Part shown: piece after piece, positions 40,303 through 46,205 of the stretch
Numbering within the stretch: position 1 is the stretch's first letter
How the letters are laid out: the number at the start of each line of letters is the position of its first letter
NCBI RefSeq assembly: GCF_030056815.1
Contig: NZ_JASHKR010000039.1
Span: 1 to 46,205, forward strand
From: Rhodococcus sp. IEGM 1379
GTDB lineage: Bacteria; Actinomycetota; Actinomycetes; Mycobacteriales; Mycobacteriaceae
Length of the DNA stretch: 46,205 bases
Reading direction: 5' to 3'
Program-made: the position numbers and the translations under genes
Notes under the pieces: generated by a model
What the model saw: the letters and a program-made list of their open reading frames with translations, nothing else
Database searches by the model: none
Told to the model about the DNA's origin: nothing

Positions 40303-41234
40303 AACCGTCTGTTGTACTGAACAATCCGCTGCGACCGATAATCTTGGCGGCCGCACGATCCCCTCGGTGCGAACACGCGATTACGTCGACATCTGTGAGT
40401 CGGCAGTTGGTGAACCGGTTTGTTGCCGGCGGCGAGCGCAGCGACGCGATCGACGTGGTGAGTCGATTGCTCGACGAGGGGCGGTACGTCTCGGTCGACT
40501 TTCTGGGGGAGCACGTCACCGATACGGCGGCGGCGCAGGCAACTGTGGACGAATATCTGGCGCTGATTGAGGAATTGGGAAAACTCACCGACTCGACGAC
40601 CTCGGTGCAGCCCGTGGAGGTATCGATGAAACTCTCCGCCCTGGGTGCCGAGTTCTGCGCCGAAGACGCCGTCAAGAATGCTCGAATCATCTGCGAGGCA
40701 GGGCAGTCTGCCGGAGTCTGGGTCACCGTCGACGCCGAAGATCACACTACAACCGATTCGACGCTCGCCGCTGTCCGCTTGTTACGCAACGATTTCCCGT
40801 GGTTGGGAACGGCACTGCAGGCCTATCTGAAACGTACCGAGTCGGATTGTCACGACTTCGCGGGTGCGCGGATCCGATTATGCAAAGGCGCCTACAACGA
40901 ACCCCCGTCAGTGGCATACCGGCGTCGGGACGAGGTGACGGCGTCGTATCTGCGGTGTCTCGACATTCTGTGCGAGGGAACGGGATACCCGATGGTCGCG
41001 TCGCATGATCCCGCCGTGATCGAGGCGGCGGCACGCGGGGTTCGTCAACAGTTCGAATATCAGATGTTGTACGGCATTCGAGAGGACGAACAGGCGCGGT
41101 TGGTGGCTGCCGGGAACCACGTCCGGACGTACGTTCCCTATGGCAGCACGTGGTACCCGTACTTCATGCGAAGGCTTGCGGAGCGCCCGGCGAATCTCCG
41201 GTTCTTCCTGAGATCGCTTGTCTCTCGCAATTGA
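40299..41234 (+). CDS. pruB: Proline dehydrogenase
   Basis: Predicted to oxidise L-proline to 1-pyrroline-5-carboxylate with FAD, passing electrons to the respiratory chain. The 311-residue protein is the minimal stand-alone catalytic barrel. Motifs: VEVSMKLSALG, GVWVTVDAEDHT, TALQAYLKRTESD, GARIRLCKGAYNEP with the substrate-binding region, and YQMLYGIREDEQARL followed by VRTYVPYGSTWYPYFMRRLA. The start GTG 40299 overlaps the pruA stop. No PutA-type DNA-binding domain or regulator gene is visible nearby; the local regulator of proline use is not in the window. Confidence 0.93.
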   Translation: MKPSVVLNNPLRPIILAAARSPRCEHAITSTSVSRQLVNRFVAGGERSDAIDVVSRLLDEGRYVSVDFLGEHVTDTAAAQATVDEYLALIEELGKLTDSTTSVQPVEVSMKLSALGAEFCAEDAVKNARIICEAGQSAGVWVTVDAEDHTTTDSTLAAVRLLRNDFPWLGTALQAYLKRTESDCHDFAGARIRLCKGAYNEPPSVAYRRRDEVTASYLRCLDILCEGTGYPMVASHDPAVIEAAARGVRQQFEYQMLYGIREDEQARLVAAGNHVRTYVPYGSTWYPYFMRRLAERPANLRFFLRSLVSRN

Positions 41235-41262
41235 CGTCAGTGCGTTGTGAGATGCTGTCGGT

Positions 41263-42681
41263 ATGCTGCTCCGATCACTGAATTCCCTTGCCATTGCCCG
41301 CGGCGACGATGTCGAGGACGCGATCAGGATCGGGGACACGACGCTGTCCCGAAGCCAGATTCTCGGTGCGGCCACTTCCGTTGCCGAGAGGGTCGCGCAG
41401 GCTCAGCGGGTTGCCGTGCTGGCGACACCGACGGCAAAAACGATCCTCGCGGTAGTCGGCGCTCTCATTGCGGGCGTCACCGTCGTTCCGGTTCCCCCGG
41501 ACGCCGGGATTGCCGAACGCGAACACATACTCAATGACTCCGGAGCCCAGGCTTGGCTGGGGGAGACCGGCGAGTTGTGCGTTGGTCTACCCGTCGTTCC
41601 GGTTCGGCTGCATGCCCGTTCGTGGCACAGCTACCAGGAGCCTGCCCCGGAATCCACGGCATTTGTTCTCTACACCTCCGGCACGACCGGGCCGCCGAAG
41701 GGCGTACTGCTCAGCCGCCGCGCTATCGCCGCCGGCATCGACGCTCTGGCCGAGGCGTGGCAGTGGACGGGGAAGGACACCGTCGTACACGGACTTCCGC
41801 TCTTCCACGTACACGGTCTGATTCTGGGTGTGCTGGGGCCACTTCGGGTGGGAAGCCGATTGGTCCACACCGTCAAGCCGACCCCGCAGGCCTATGCGCA
41901 AGCCGGTGGCTCCCTCTACTTCGGGGTGCCGACGGTCTGGTCGCGGGTCGTCGAGGACGAGGCGTCGGCGCGCGCATTGTCGTCGGCACGGCTGCTGGTC
42001 TCCGGCAGCGCGCCTTTGCCGGTTCCGGTGTTCGAGAAACTGCGCGATCTCACGGGCCTGACGCCAATCGAGCGCTACGGAATGAGCGAGACGATGCTGA
42101 CGCTCAGTACACGCGTCGACGGCGAGCGTCGGCCCGGTTGGGTGGGTGTACCCGTGCGAGGCGTGGAAACTCGGTTGCGTGACGAGGCGGGCAACGACGT
42201 GCCTCACGACGGCGAGAGCATCGGCGGCCTCCAGGTGCGTGGTCCGATGTTGTTCGACGGTTATCTGAACCGTCCCGACGCGACCGCAGAATCCTGGACG
42301 GACGACGGGTTCTTCAAGACCGGCGATGTTGCGGTGATCGACGAGGGTGGATTCCACCGAATAGTCGGCCGTGAATCCATCGATCTGATCAAGACCGGAG
42401 GCTTTCGCGTCGGCGCCGGTGAGATCGAGACCGCACTTCTCGGTCATCCTTCGGTGGCTGAAGTTGCGGTAGTCGGTGTCCCCGATTCGGACCTCGGCCA
42501 GCGGATCGTGGCGGTTGTCGTTCGGCGTTCGGCGGAACCCGATGTCACGGAATCGGAGCTCATCGAACTGGTGGGTGCGCAACTGTCCGCCCATAAGCGT
42601 CCGCGTGAAATTCGGTTTGTCGAGGCGCTCCCGCGGAACGCAATGGGCAAGGTGCAAAAGCGACTTTTGATGCCCGAATAA
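41263..42681 (+). CDS. fadD36: Acyl-CoA synthetase FadD36/MatB-like (malonyl- or methylmalonyl-CoA synthetase type)
   Basis: A 472-residue AMP-forming acyl-CoA ligase. The P-loop is TSGTTGPPKGVLLS; ERYGMSETMLTLSTRVDGER, GRESIDLIKTGGFRVGAGEI and the C-terminal KRPREIRFVEALPRNAMGKV give the A5/A8/A10 motifs. The protein is remarkably close, as I recall, to Streptomyces MatB (malonyl/methylmalonyl-CoA synthetase), and corresponds by gene order to M. tuberculosis FadD36 (Rv1193). It may therefore activate small dicarboxylic acids rather than fatty acids. No ribosome-binding site is obvious before ATG 41263. It lies 28 bp after the proline dehydrogenase gene. Confidence 0.88.
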   Translation: MLLRSLNSLAIARGDDVEDAIRIGDTTLSRSQILGAATSVAERVAQAQRVAVLATPTAKTILAVVGALIAGVTVVPVPPDAGIAEREHILNDSGAQAWLGETGELCVGLPVVPVRLHARSWHSYQEPAPESTAFVLYTSGTTGPPKGVLLSRRAIAAGIDALAEAWQWTGKDTVVHGLPLFHVHGLILGVLGPLRVGSRLVHTVKPTPQAYAQAGGSLYFGVPTVWSRVVEDEASARALSSARLLVSGSAPLPVPVFEKLRDLTGLTPIERYGMSETMLTLSTRVDGERRPGWVGVPVRGVETRLRDEAGNDVPHDGESIGGLQVRGPMLFDGYLNRPDATAESWTDDGFFKTGDVAVIDEGGFHRIVGRESIDLIKTGGFRVGAGEIETALLGHPSVAEVAVVGVPDSDLGQRIVAVVVRRSAEPDVTESELIELVGAQLSAHKRPREIRFVEALPRNAMGKVQKRLLMPE

Positions 42682-42778
42682 TCTCGTTTGGTTGGTTTTT
42701 TCGTGTTCTTCGCTACACTTCCCGCCGGTACGGATTGCTCCAGTTGCACCTGCGACTGGCTTCGGGAGGGCAGATTTC

Positions 42779-44377
42779 ATGGCGGGCGGACGGCACTCGA
42801 GCGCTGACAGTGGGCGTTCATTCGGGTTTTACGCGTTGAGCGGGATGGTCCTGGTTGCAGTAGCTGCCACCGGAATTGTCGTTTTCAAGGCAGTCCAGCC
42901 TGAGACCTGTCCGAGCGTCGACGAGTTCACTCTGGCAGCGGATCCGTCGATCGCACCCGCAGTATCCGAGGTGCTTGGCAACGTGACGCCGGAGCAGACG
43001 GACTGCGCGCGGATCGTCGTCGAAGCAGCACTCCCGGGCGACGTCGTGGGGCGTCTCGGGAAGGGCGTCGATGCACCCGATCTGTGGATTCCCGACTCCG
43101 GAGCGTGGGTCGGCAAGGCAGCGCTTACAGCGGCGGGGCCGGTTGTCACCGCCGGCGGGTCGATCGCGACCACTCCGGTGGTGCTGGCTTCGGGCGGCGG
43201 TGAGCGGTTCGCGAACTGGCTGTCGGTGCTGGAAGTGCCGGACCTCGCACTGGGTAATCCGCTGTCCACCGGGACTGCGTCGGCCCCGATCCTGGCCGCG
43301 CTCGCCGAACATAGTGGTGGGGCGGAATCGGTACGTGCGGCATTGGTGCCGCACGCTCAGGCCGAGAGTGTGCGAACCGAGGATCAGCCGGTCGGAGCCA
43401 AGATGCTGACCGAGTTGGTCAGCACGGGCAAAGTCGGAGTCTCGACCGAGCAGCAGGTCGTGCAGTTCGGTAATCCGTCGATCAGCGCGACCGTGCCCTC
43501 CACCGGCACTCTGATGATGGATTACCCCCTGGTCGTGAGCGCGTCGGACCCCGAGCGTCACTATCTGTCAGACAAGAAAGCTAATGCCCTCGAAGCGATA
43601 TTCAAGAGTGAAGCAGCACAGGAAGTATTGACCCGCAACGGTTTCCGTGACTCTTCCGGAGCGGCACCGGTGGTTGGCGGAATCGGAAACGTCACGGCGC
43701 TGCCGGCACCGGACCAATCCGCGGCAGATCGGACGCTCGGCGCCTGGACATTGATGGCCAAGCCGATTCGCACCCTGGTTGCGATCGACGTGTCATCTTC
43801 GATGGACTTCCCGGCAACCGGCGGAAAAAATCGGATGCAGCTCACGACAGCCGCAGCGTTGGCCGGTAATCAGGTCTTCCCGGACAGTGTGGCCGCTGGA
43901 TTGTGGGCTTTTTCCCAGGGTATGAACGGAACTCAGGACTACCAGGAGTTAGTTCCGATCAGGCGCTACGACACCATTGTCGACGGAGTGTCTCAGCGAA
44001 CGCTGATGGCACAGCAGGCCAATCGGTTGACCCAACTCAAGCGAGGTGCGACGGGTCTCTACGACACCACTCTGGCTGCATTTCGCAAGGTGCAGGAATC
44101 GTACGATCCGCGAGCAGTCAACAGCGTCATCGTGCTGACCGACGGCGCCAATGAGGATGCGGACAGCATTACTCGGGAGCAGCTACTCGATGTTCTTGCA
44201 CGCGAGCAGGATCCGGCCCGCCCAGTGATTATCGTGACCATCGGTATCACCGACGATGCCGATGCTGCGGCGCTGGCGGATATTTCGAGAGTTACCGGTG
44301 GCTCGACGTATATCGCGCGTGACCCGTCGGAGATTTCCGAAGTGTTCGTGAATGCGTTGGCTCACCGCGGCGCCTAG
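42779..44377 (+). CDS. Substrate-binding-like plus von Willebrand factor A domain protein, exported or membrane-anchored
   Basis: A 532-residue protein. A positively charged start (MAGGRHSSADSGR) leads to an N-terminal membrane anchor (about 18-38). Residues ~50-310 resemble an extracellular substrate-binding (SBP_bac_11) domain with GDVVGRLGKGVDAPDLWIPD, and residues ~330-525 form a VWA domain with MIDAS motif D337-V-S-S-S-M and VIVLTDGANEDADSI. Fusions of this type occur in Actinobacteria near Mg-chelatase-like genes; none is present here. It may bind a metal-dependent partner at the cell surface. The ATG 42779 has GGGAGG 8 nt upstream. Confidence 0.85.
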   Translation: MAGGRHSSADSGRSFGFYALSGMVLVAVAATGIVVFKAVQPETCPSVDEFTLAADPSIAPAVSEVLGNVTPEQTDCARIVVEAALPGDVVGRLGKGVDAPDLWIPDSGAWVGKAALTAAGPVVTAGGSIATTPVVLASGGGERFANWLSVLEVPDLALGNPLSTGTASAPILAALAEHSGGAESVRAALVPHAQAESVRTEDQPVGAKMLTELVSTGKVGVSTEQQVVQFGNPSISATVPSTGTLMMDYPLVVSASDPERHYLSDKKANALEAIFKSEAAQEVLTRNGFRDSSGAAPVVGGIGNVTALPAPDQSAADRTLGAWTLMAKPIRTLVAIDVSSSMDFPATGGKNRMQLTTAAALAGNQVFPDSVAAGLWAFSQGMNGTQDYQELVPIRRYDTIVDGVSQRTLMAQQANRLTQLKRGATGLYDTTLAAFRKVQESYDPRAVNSVIVLTDGANEDADSITREQLLDVLAREQDPARPVIIVTIGITDDADAAALADISRVTGGSTYIARDPSEISEVFVNALAHRGA

Positions 44378-44390
44378 GGACCATCTGATC

Positions 44391-44429
44391 GTGAAGGATT
44401 TCGCTCGCTCAGCGAACGAAATCCTTCAC
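44391..44429. terminator. Bidirectional terminator, near-perfect inverted repeat
   Basis: GTGAAGGATTTCGCTCGCT (44391-44409) pairs with AGCGAACGAAATCCTTCAC (44411-44429) over 19 bp with one G-U pair. The palindrome has almost no loop, so the inner pairs would open. It lies between the convergent VWA and permease genes. Confidence 0.75.
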
Positions 44430-44431
44430 AA

Positions 44432-45805
44432 TCAGGCGCGATTCCTCATATGCCTATTTAAGTACCCGAGTGCCGCGATTACCGCGAAAAGGACCGATGT
44501 CGAGATCAGCTGGGCGCGGGCGTTGTCGTCGAACAGCATGAGGATGACAAACGCTCCGAGCATTGCCAGGGTGGCGTAGCTGAGATACGGGAACAGCCAC
44601 ATACGGATCGAGAGCTTGCCTTCGGCTTCGAGTTGCCTGCGCAACCGAAGGTGAGAGATGACGATGAAGATCCAGATAACGAGAAGGGCCGCACCGACTG
44701 CGTTGAGCAGGATGCCGAGGAGATCGTCGGGCAGGAGCCAGTTCAGGAGAACGCTCACGAACCCGAAGAAGACCGAGAGCAATACCGCGTTGGTCGGGAC
44801 GCCGGTGCTGGAGAGTTTGGCCATGAATGCCGGACCGTCGCCACGCCGTGCCAACGAGAAGGCCATACGGGAGGTTCCGTAGATGTTGGCGTTGAATGCC
44901 GAAAGCAGGGCAACGACCACAACAAGTTCCATGAATCCCGCGACGCCGGGGATGTTTGCCTTGTTGAGTACGGCGACAAATGGGCCGCTCTCGAGTCCTG
45001 GATCGTTCCACGGCAGCACCAAGACCATGATCGAGATGGCACCGATGTAGAAGACGCTGATACGCCACACCACGCTGCGGACAGCGATGGCGATGGAGCG
45101 TTCCGGATTCTCGGATTCGGCGGCGGCAATGGTGACGATCTCGATACCGCCGAAGGCGAAGGCAACCACCAGAAGTCCGGCAGCGACGCCCGAGAATCCG
45201 GTGGGCATGAAGCCGCCCTGACCGAACAGGTTGGAGGTTCCCACCGGGTCGGTACCGGGAAGAAGGCCGAAGACGAGCAGCACACCGACGATCAGGAAGC
45301 CGATGATGACGGTGACTTTGATTGCGGCGAACCAAAATTCGAACTCGCCGAAGTTGCTGACCTTGGCCAGGTTCACGACGGCGAAGAACACCACGAAGAC
45401 GAGGGCCACCACCCACTGCGGTACACCGGGGAGCCAGTTGTCGACGATGTCGGAGGCTCCGGTGATCTCGGCGCCCAGAACCATGATGAGCATGAACCAG
45501 TAGAGCCAGCCCATCACGAATCCGGCCCACTCGCCGATCCCCAGACGCGCGTAATGCGAGAAGGAACCGCTGGCCGGAATCGCAGCGCCCATCTCGCCGA
45601 GCATCCGCATGACGAAGACGACTATGGCGCCCGCGACGATGTAGGAGATCAGAACCGCGGGGCCGGCCGTCGCTATACCGACGCCCGTTCCGAGGAACAG
45701 GCCGGCGCCGATGGCTGAGCCCAGGCCCATCATCGTGAGATGTCGGACCTTGAGGCCGTGACCGAGAGCGGTGGGTGTTACCTCGGGGGCGTCGGTGTTA
45801 CTCAT
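44432..45805 (-). CDS. Amino-acid permease, APC family (AAT type)
   Basis: A 457-residue membrane protein with 12 predicted helices, of the amino-acid-polyamine-organocation superfamily, AAT/GabP-like branch. MGLGSAIGAGLFLGTGVGIA at the first helix is the substrate-binding consensus; AIPASGSFSHYARLGIGEWA, FAFGGIEIVTIAAAESENPE and SAFNANIYGTSRMAFSLARR are characteristic. Transport of a neutral or aromatic amino acid is likely but the substrate cannot be assigned. Start ATG 45805 overlaps the dapD stop by one base (TGATG), so it is translated after dapD. In M. tuberculosis a membrane transporter (Rv1200) neighbours dapD as well, though of a different family. Confidence 0.88.
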   Translation of the reverse strand: MSNTDAPEVTPTALGHGLKVRHLTMMGLGSAIGAGLFLGTGVGIATAGPAVLISYIVAGAIVVFVMRMLGEMGAAIPASGSFSHYARLGIGEWAGFVMGWLYWFMLIMVLGAEITGASDIVDNWLPGVPQWVVALVFVVFFAVVNLAKVSNFGEFEFWFAAIKVTVIIGFLIVGVLLVFGLLPGTDPVGTSNLFGQGGFMPTGFSGVAAGLLVVAFAFGGIEIVTIAAAESENPERSIAIAVRSVVWRISVFYIGAISIMVLVLPWNDPGLESGPFVAVLNKANIPGVAGFMELVVVVALLSAFNANIYGTSRMAFSLARRGDGPAFMAKLSSTGVPTNAVLLSVFFGFVSVLLNWLLPDDLLGILLNAVGAALLVIWIFIVISHLRLRRQLEAEGKLSIRMWLFPYLSYATLAMLGAFVILMLFDDNARAQLISTSVLFAVIAALGYLNRHMRNRA

Positions 45806-46205
45806 CAGTCGTTGGCGTGAAGTGCCGCATTCAATTCGACGCCGGTGCCCTTCCACGGCACGACCTCGACGGCACCCGATACGGAGTTGCGACGGAACAG
45901 AAGGTTGGACTTGCCGCTGAGGTCCTTGGCCTTGACGACGGTGCCGTCGGGGCCGGTGACCTTGGTGCCGGCGGTGACGTACAGGCCGGCTTCGAGGACG
46001 CAGTCGTCGCCGAGGGAGATGCCGAGGCCCGAGTTGGCGCCGAGGAGGCAGCGCTTTCCGAGGGAGATCGTTTCCTTGCCGCCGCCGGACAGGGTGCCCA
46101 TGATGGATGCGCCGCCGCCCACGTCGGATCCGTCGTCGACAACGACGCCGGCGGAGATGCGGCCTTCGACCATCGAGTTGCCGAGGGTGCCGGCGTTGAA
46201 GTTCA
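45805..46205 (-). CDS. dapD: Tetrahydrodipicolinate N-succinyltransferase DapD (partial)
   Basis: Only the last ~133 residues are in the window; the gene continues beyond the right edge. The visible part is a left-handed beta-helix of hexapeptide repeats: [60 protein letters not shown], then [20 protein letters not shown] and the actinobacterial C-terminal segment [18 protein letters not shown]. It makes N-succinyl-2-amino-6-oxopimelate, the substrate of DapC encoded at 32283. Its stop overlaps the permease start. Confidence 0.93.
   Translation of the reverse strand, partial: NFNAGTLGNSMVEGRISAGVVVDDGSDVGGGASIMGTLSGGGKETISLGKRCLLGANSGLGISLGDDCVLEAGLYVTAGTKVTGPDGTVVKAKDLSGKSNLLFRRNSVSGAVEVVPWKGTGVELNAALHAND

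Noticed and set aside
44633..45718. 361-codon Asp/Glu/His-rich frame antisense to the permease
   Set aside because: Extreme composition is the mirror of a membrane protein; no supporting feature.

Overview
The window looks like chromosomal DNA of a mycolic-acid-containing actinomycete, most probably Rhodococcus (R. erythropolis group is an inference, not proven). The support is: about 60% GC, frequent GTG/TTG starts, a mycolyltransferase of the antigen-85 type, mycothiol (MshB) and F420 (FbiC) enzymes, LpqW, and a gene order that follows Mycobacterium tuberculosis Rv1165-Rv1201c in outline: typA-lpqW-mshB-membrane protein-fbiC-fdxC-dapC, then pruA-proline dehydrogenase-fadD36, then permease-dapD. 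These correspondences rest on recalled M. tuberculosis gene order, not on a search.

Layout. 1-6.5 kb holds metabolic and housekeeping genes: a partial serine hydrolase, L-lactate dehydrogenase, a holin-like membrane protein coupled to an SRPBCC protein, a WS/DGAT-like protein with an altered active site, a Mug-type DNA glycosylase, a small membrane protein and, convergent across a perfect 16-bp terminator stem, class I fumarase. 6.5-19.5 kb is the envelope/accessory part: very small hydrophobic peptide genes (7081, 7351, 13259, 15019), a mycolyltransferase directly behind the first two, a VOC protein, a CPBP membrane protease with a probable leaderless leader ORF, guanine deaminase, an ABM-like membrane protein, a Tat-exported DUF1906 protein, an NTF2-like protein, an MFS exporter with a divergent MarR repressor, a serine-triplet repeat protein, a secreted protein, pterin dehydratase, a Nudix hydrolase and a small Cys/Lys-rich protein. 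19.8-33.4 kb is the conserved typA-to-dapC block. 33.7-38.5 kb is an accessory insert: HTH regulator, MFS transporter, zinc alcohol dehydrogenase, cyclophilin-like lipoprotein, and a truncated thiamine-diphosphate enzyme with a degenerate upstream remnant. 38.6-46.2 kb returns to the conserved backbone: proline catabolism, a MatB/FadD36 acyl-CoA synthetase, a VWA protein, an amino-acid permease and partial dapD.

Most interesting candidate. Four tiny genes (26-41 residues), each with a good ribosome-binding site and two with a terminator close behind them, encode hydrophobic peptides without a classical signal peptide. Three share a GS(I/V)E(G/T) motif near the C-terminus, and two share an MGS(M/L)(E/D) N-terminus. 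The first two lie immediately upstream of an antigen-85-type mycolyltransferase. This is reminiscent of the small, O-mycoloylated PorA/PorH/ProtX peptides of the Corynebacterium outer membrane. I infer a rhodococcal family of small mycomembrane peptides, possibly mycoloylated by the adjacent enzyme. A fifth small ORF (24627) and three TGTGA-N6-TCAC (CRP/GlxR-like) sites near small genes may belong to the same theme. No tRNA, rRNA, CRISPR array, insertion sequence or prophage was seen.
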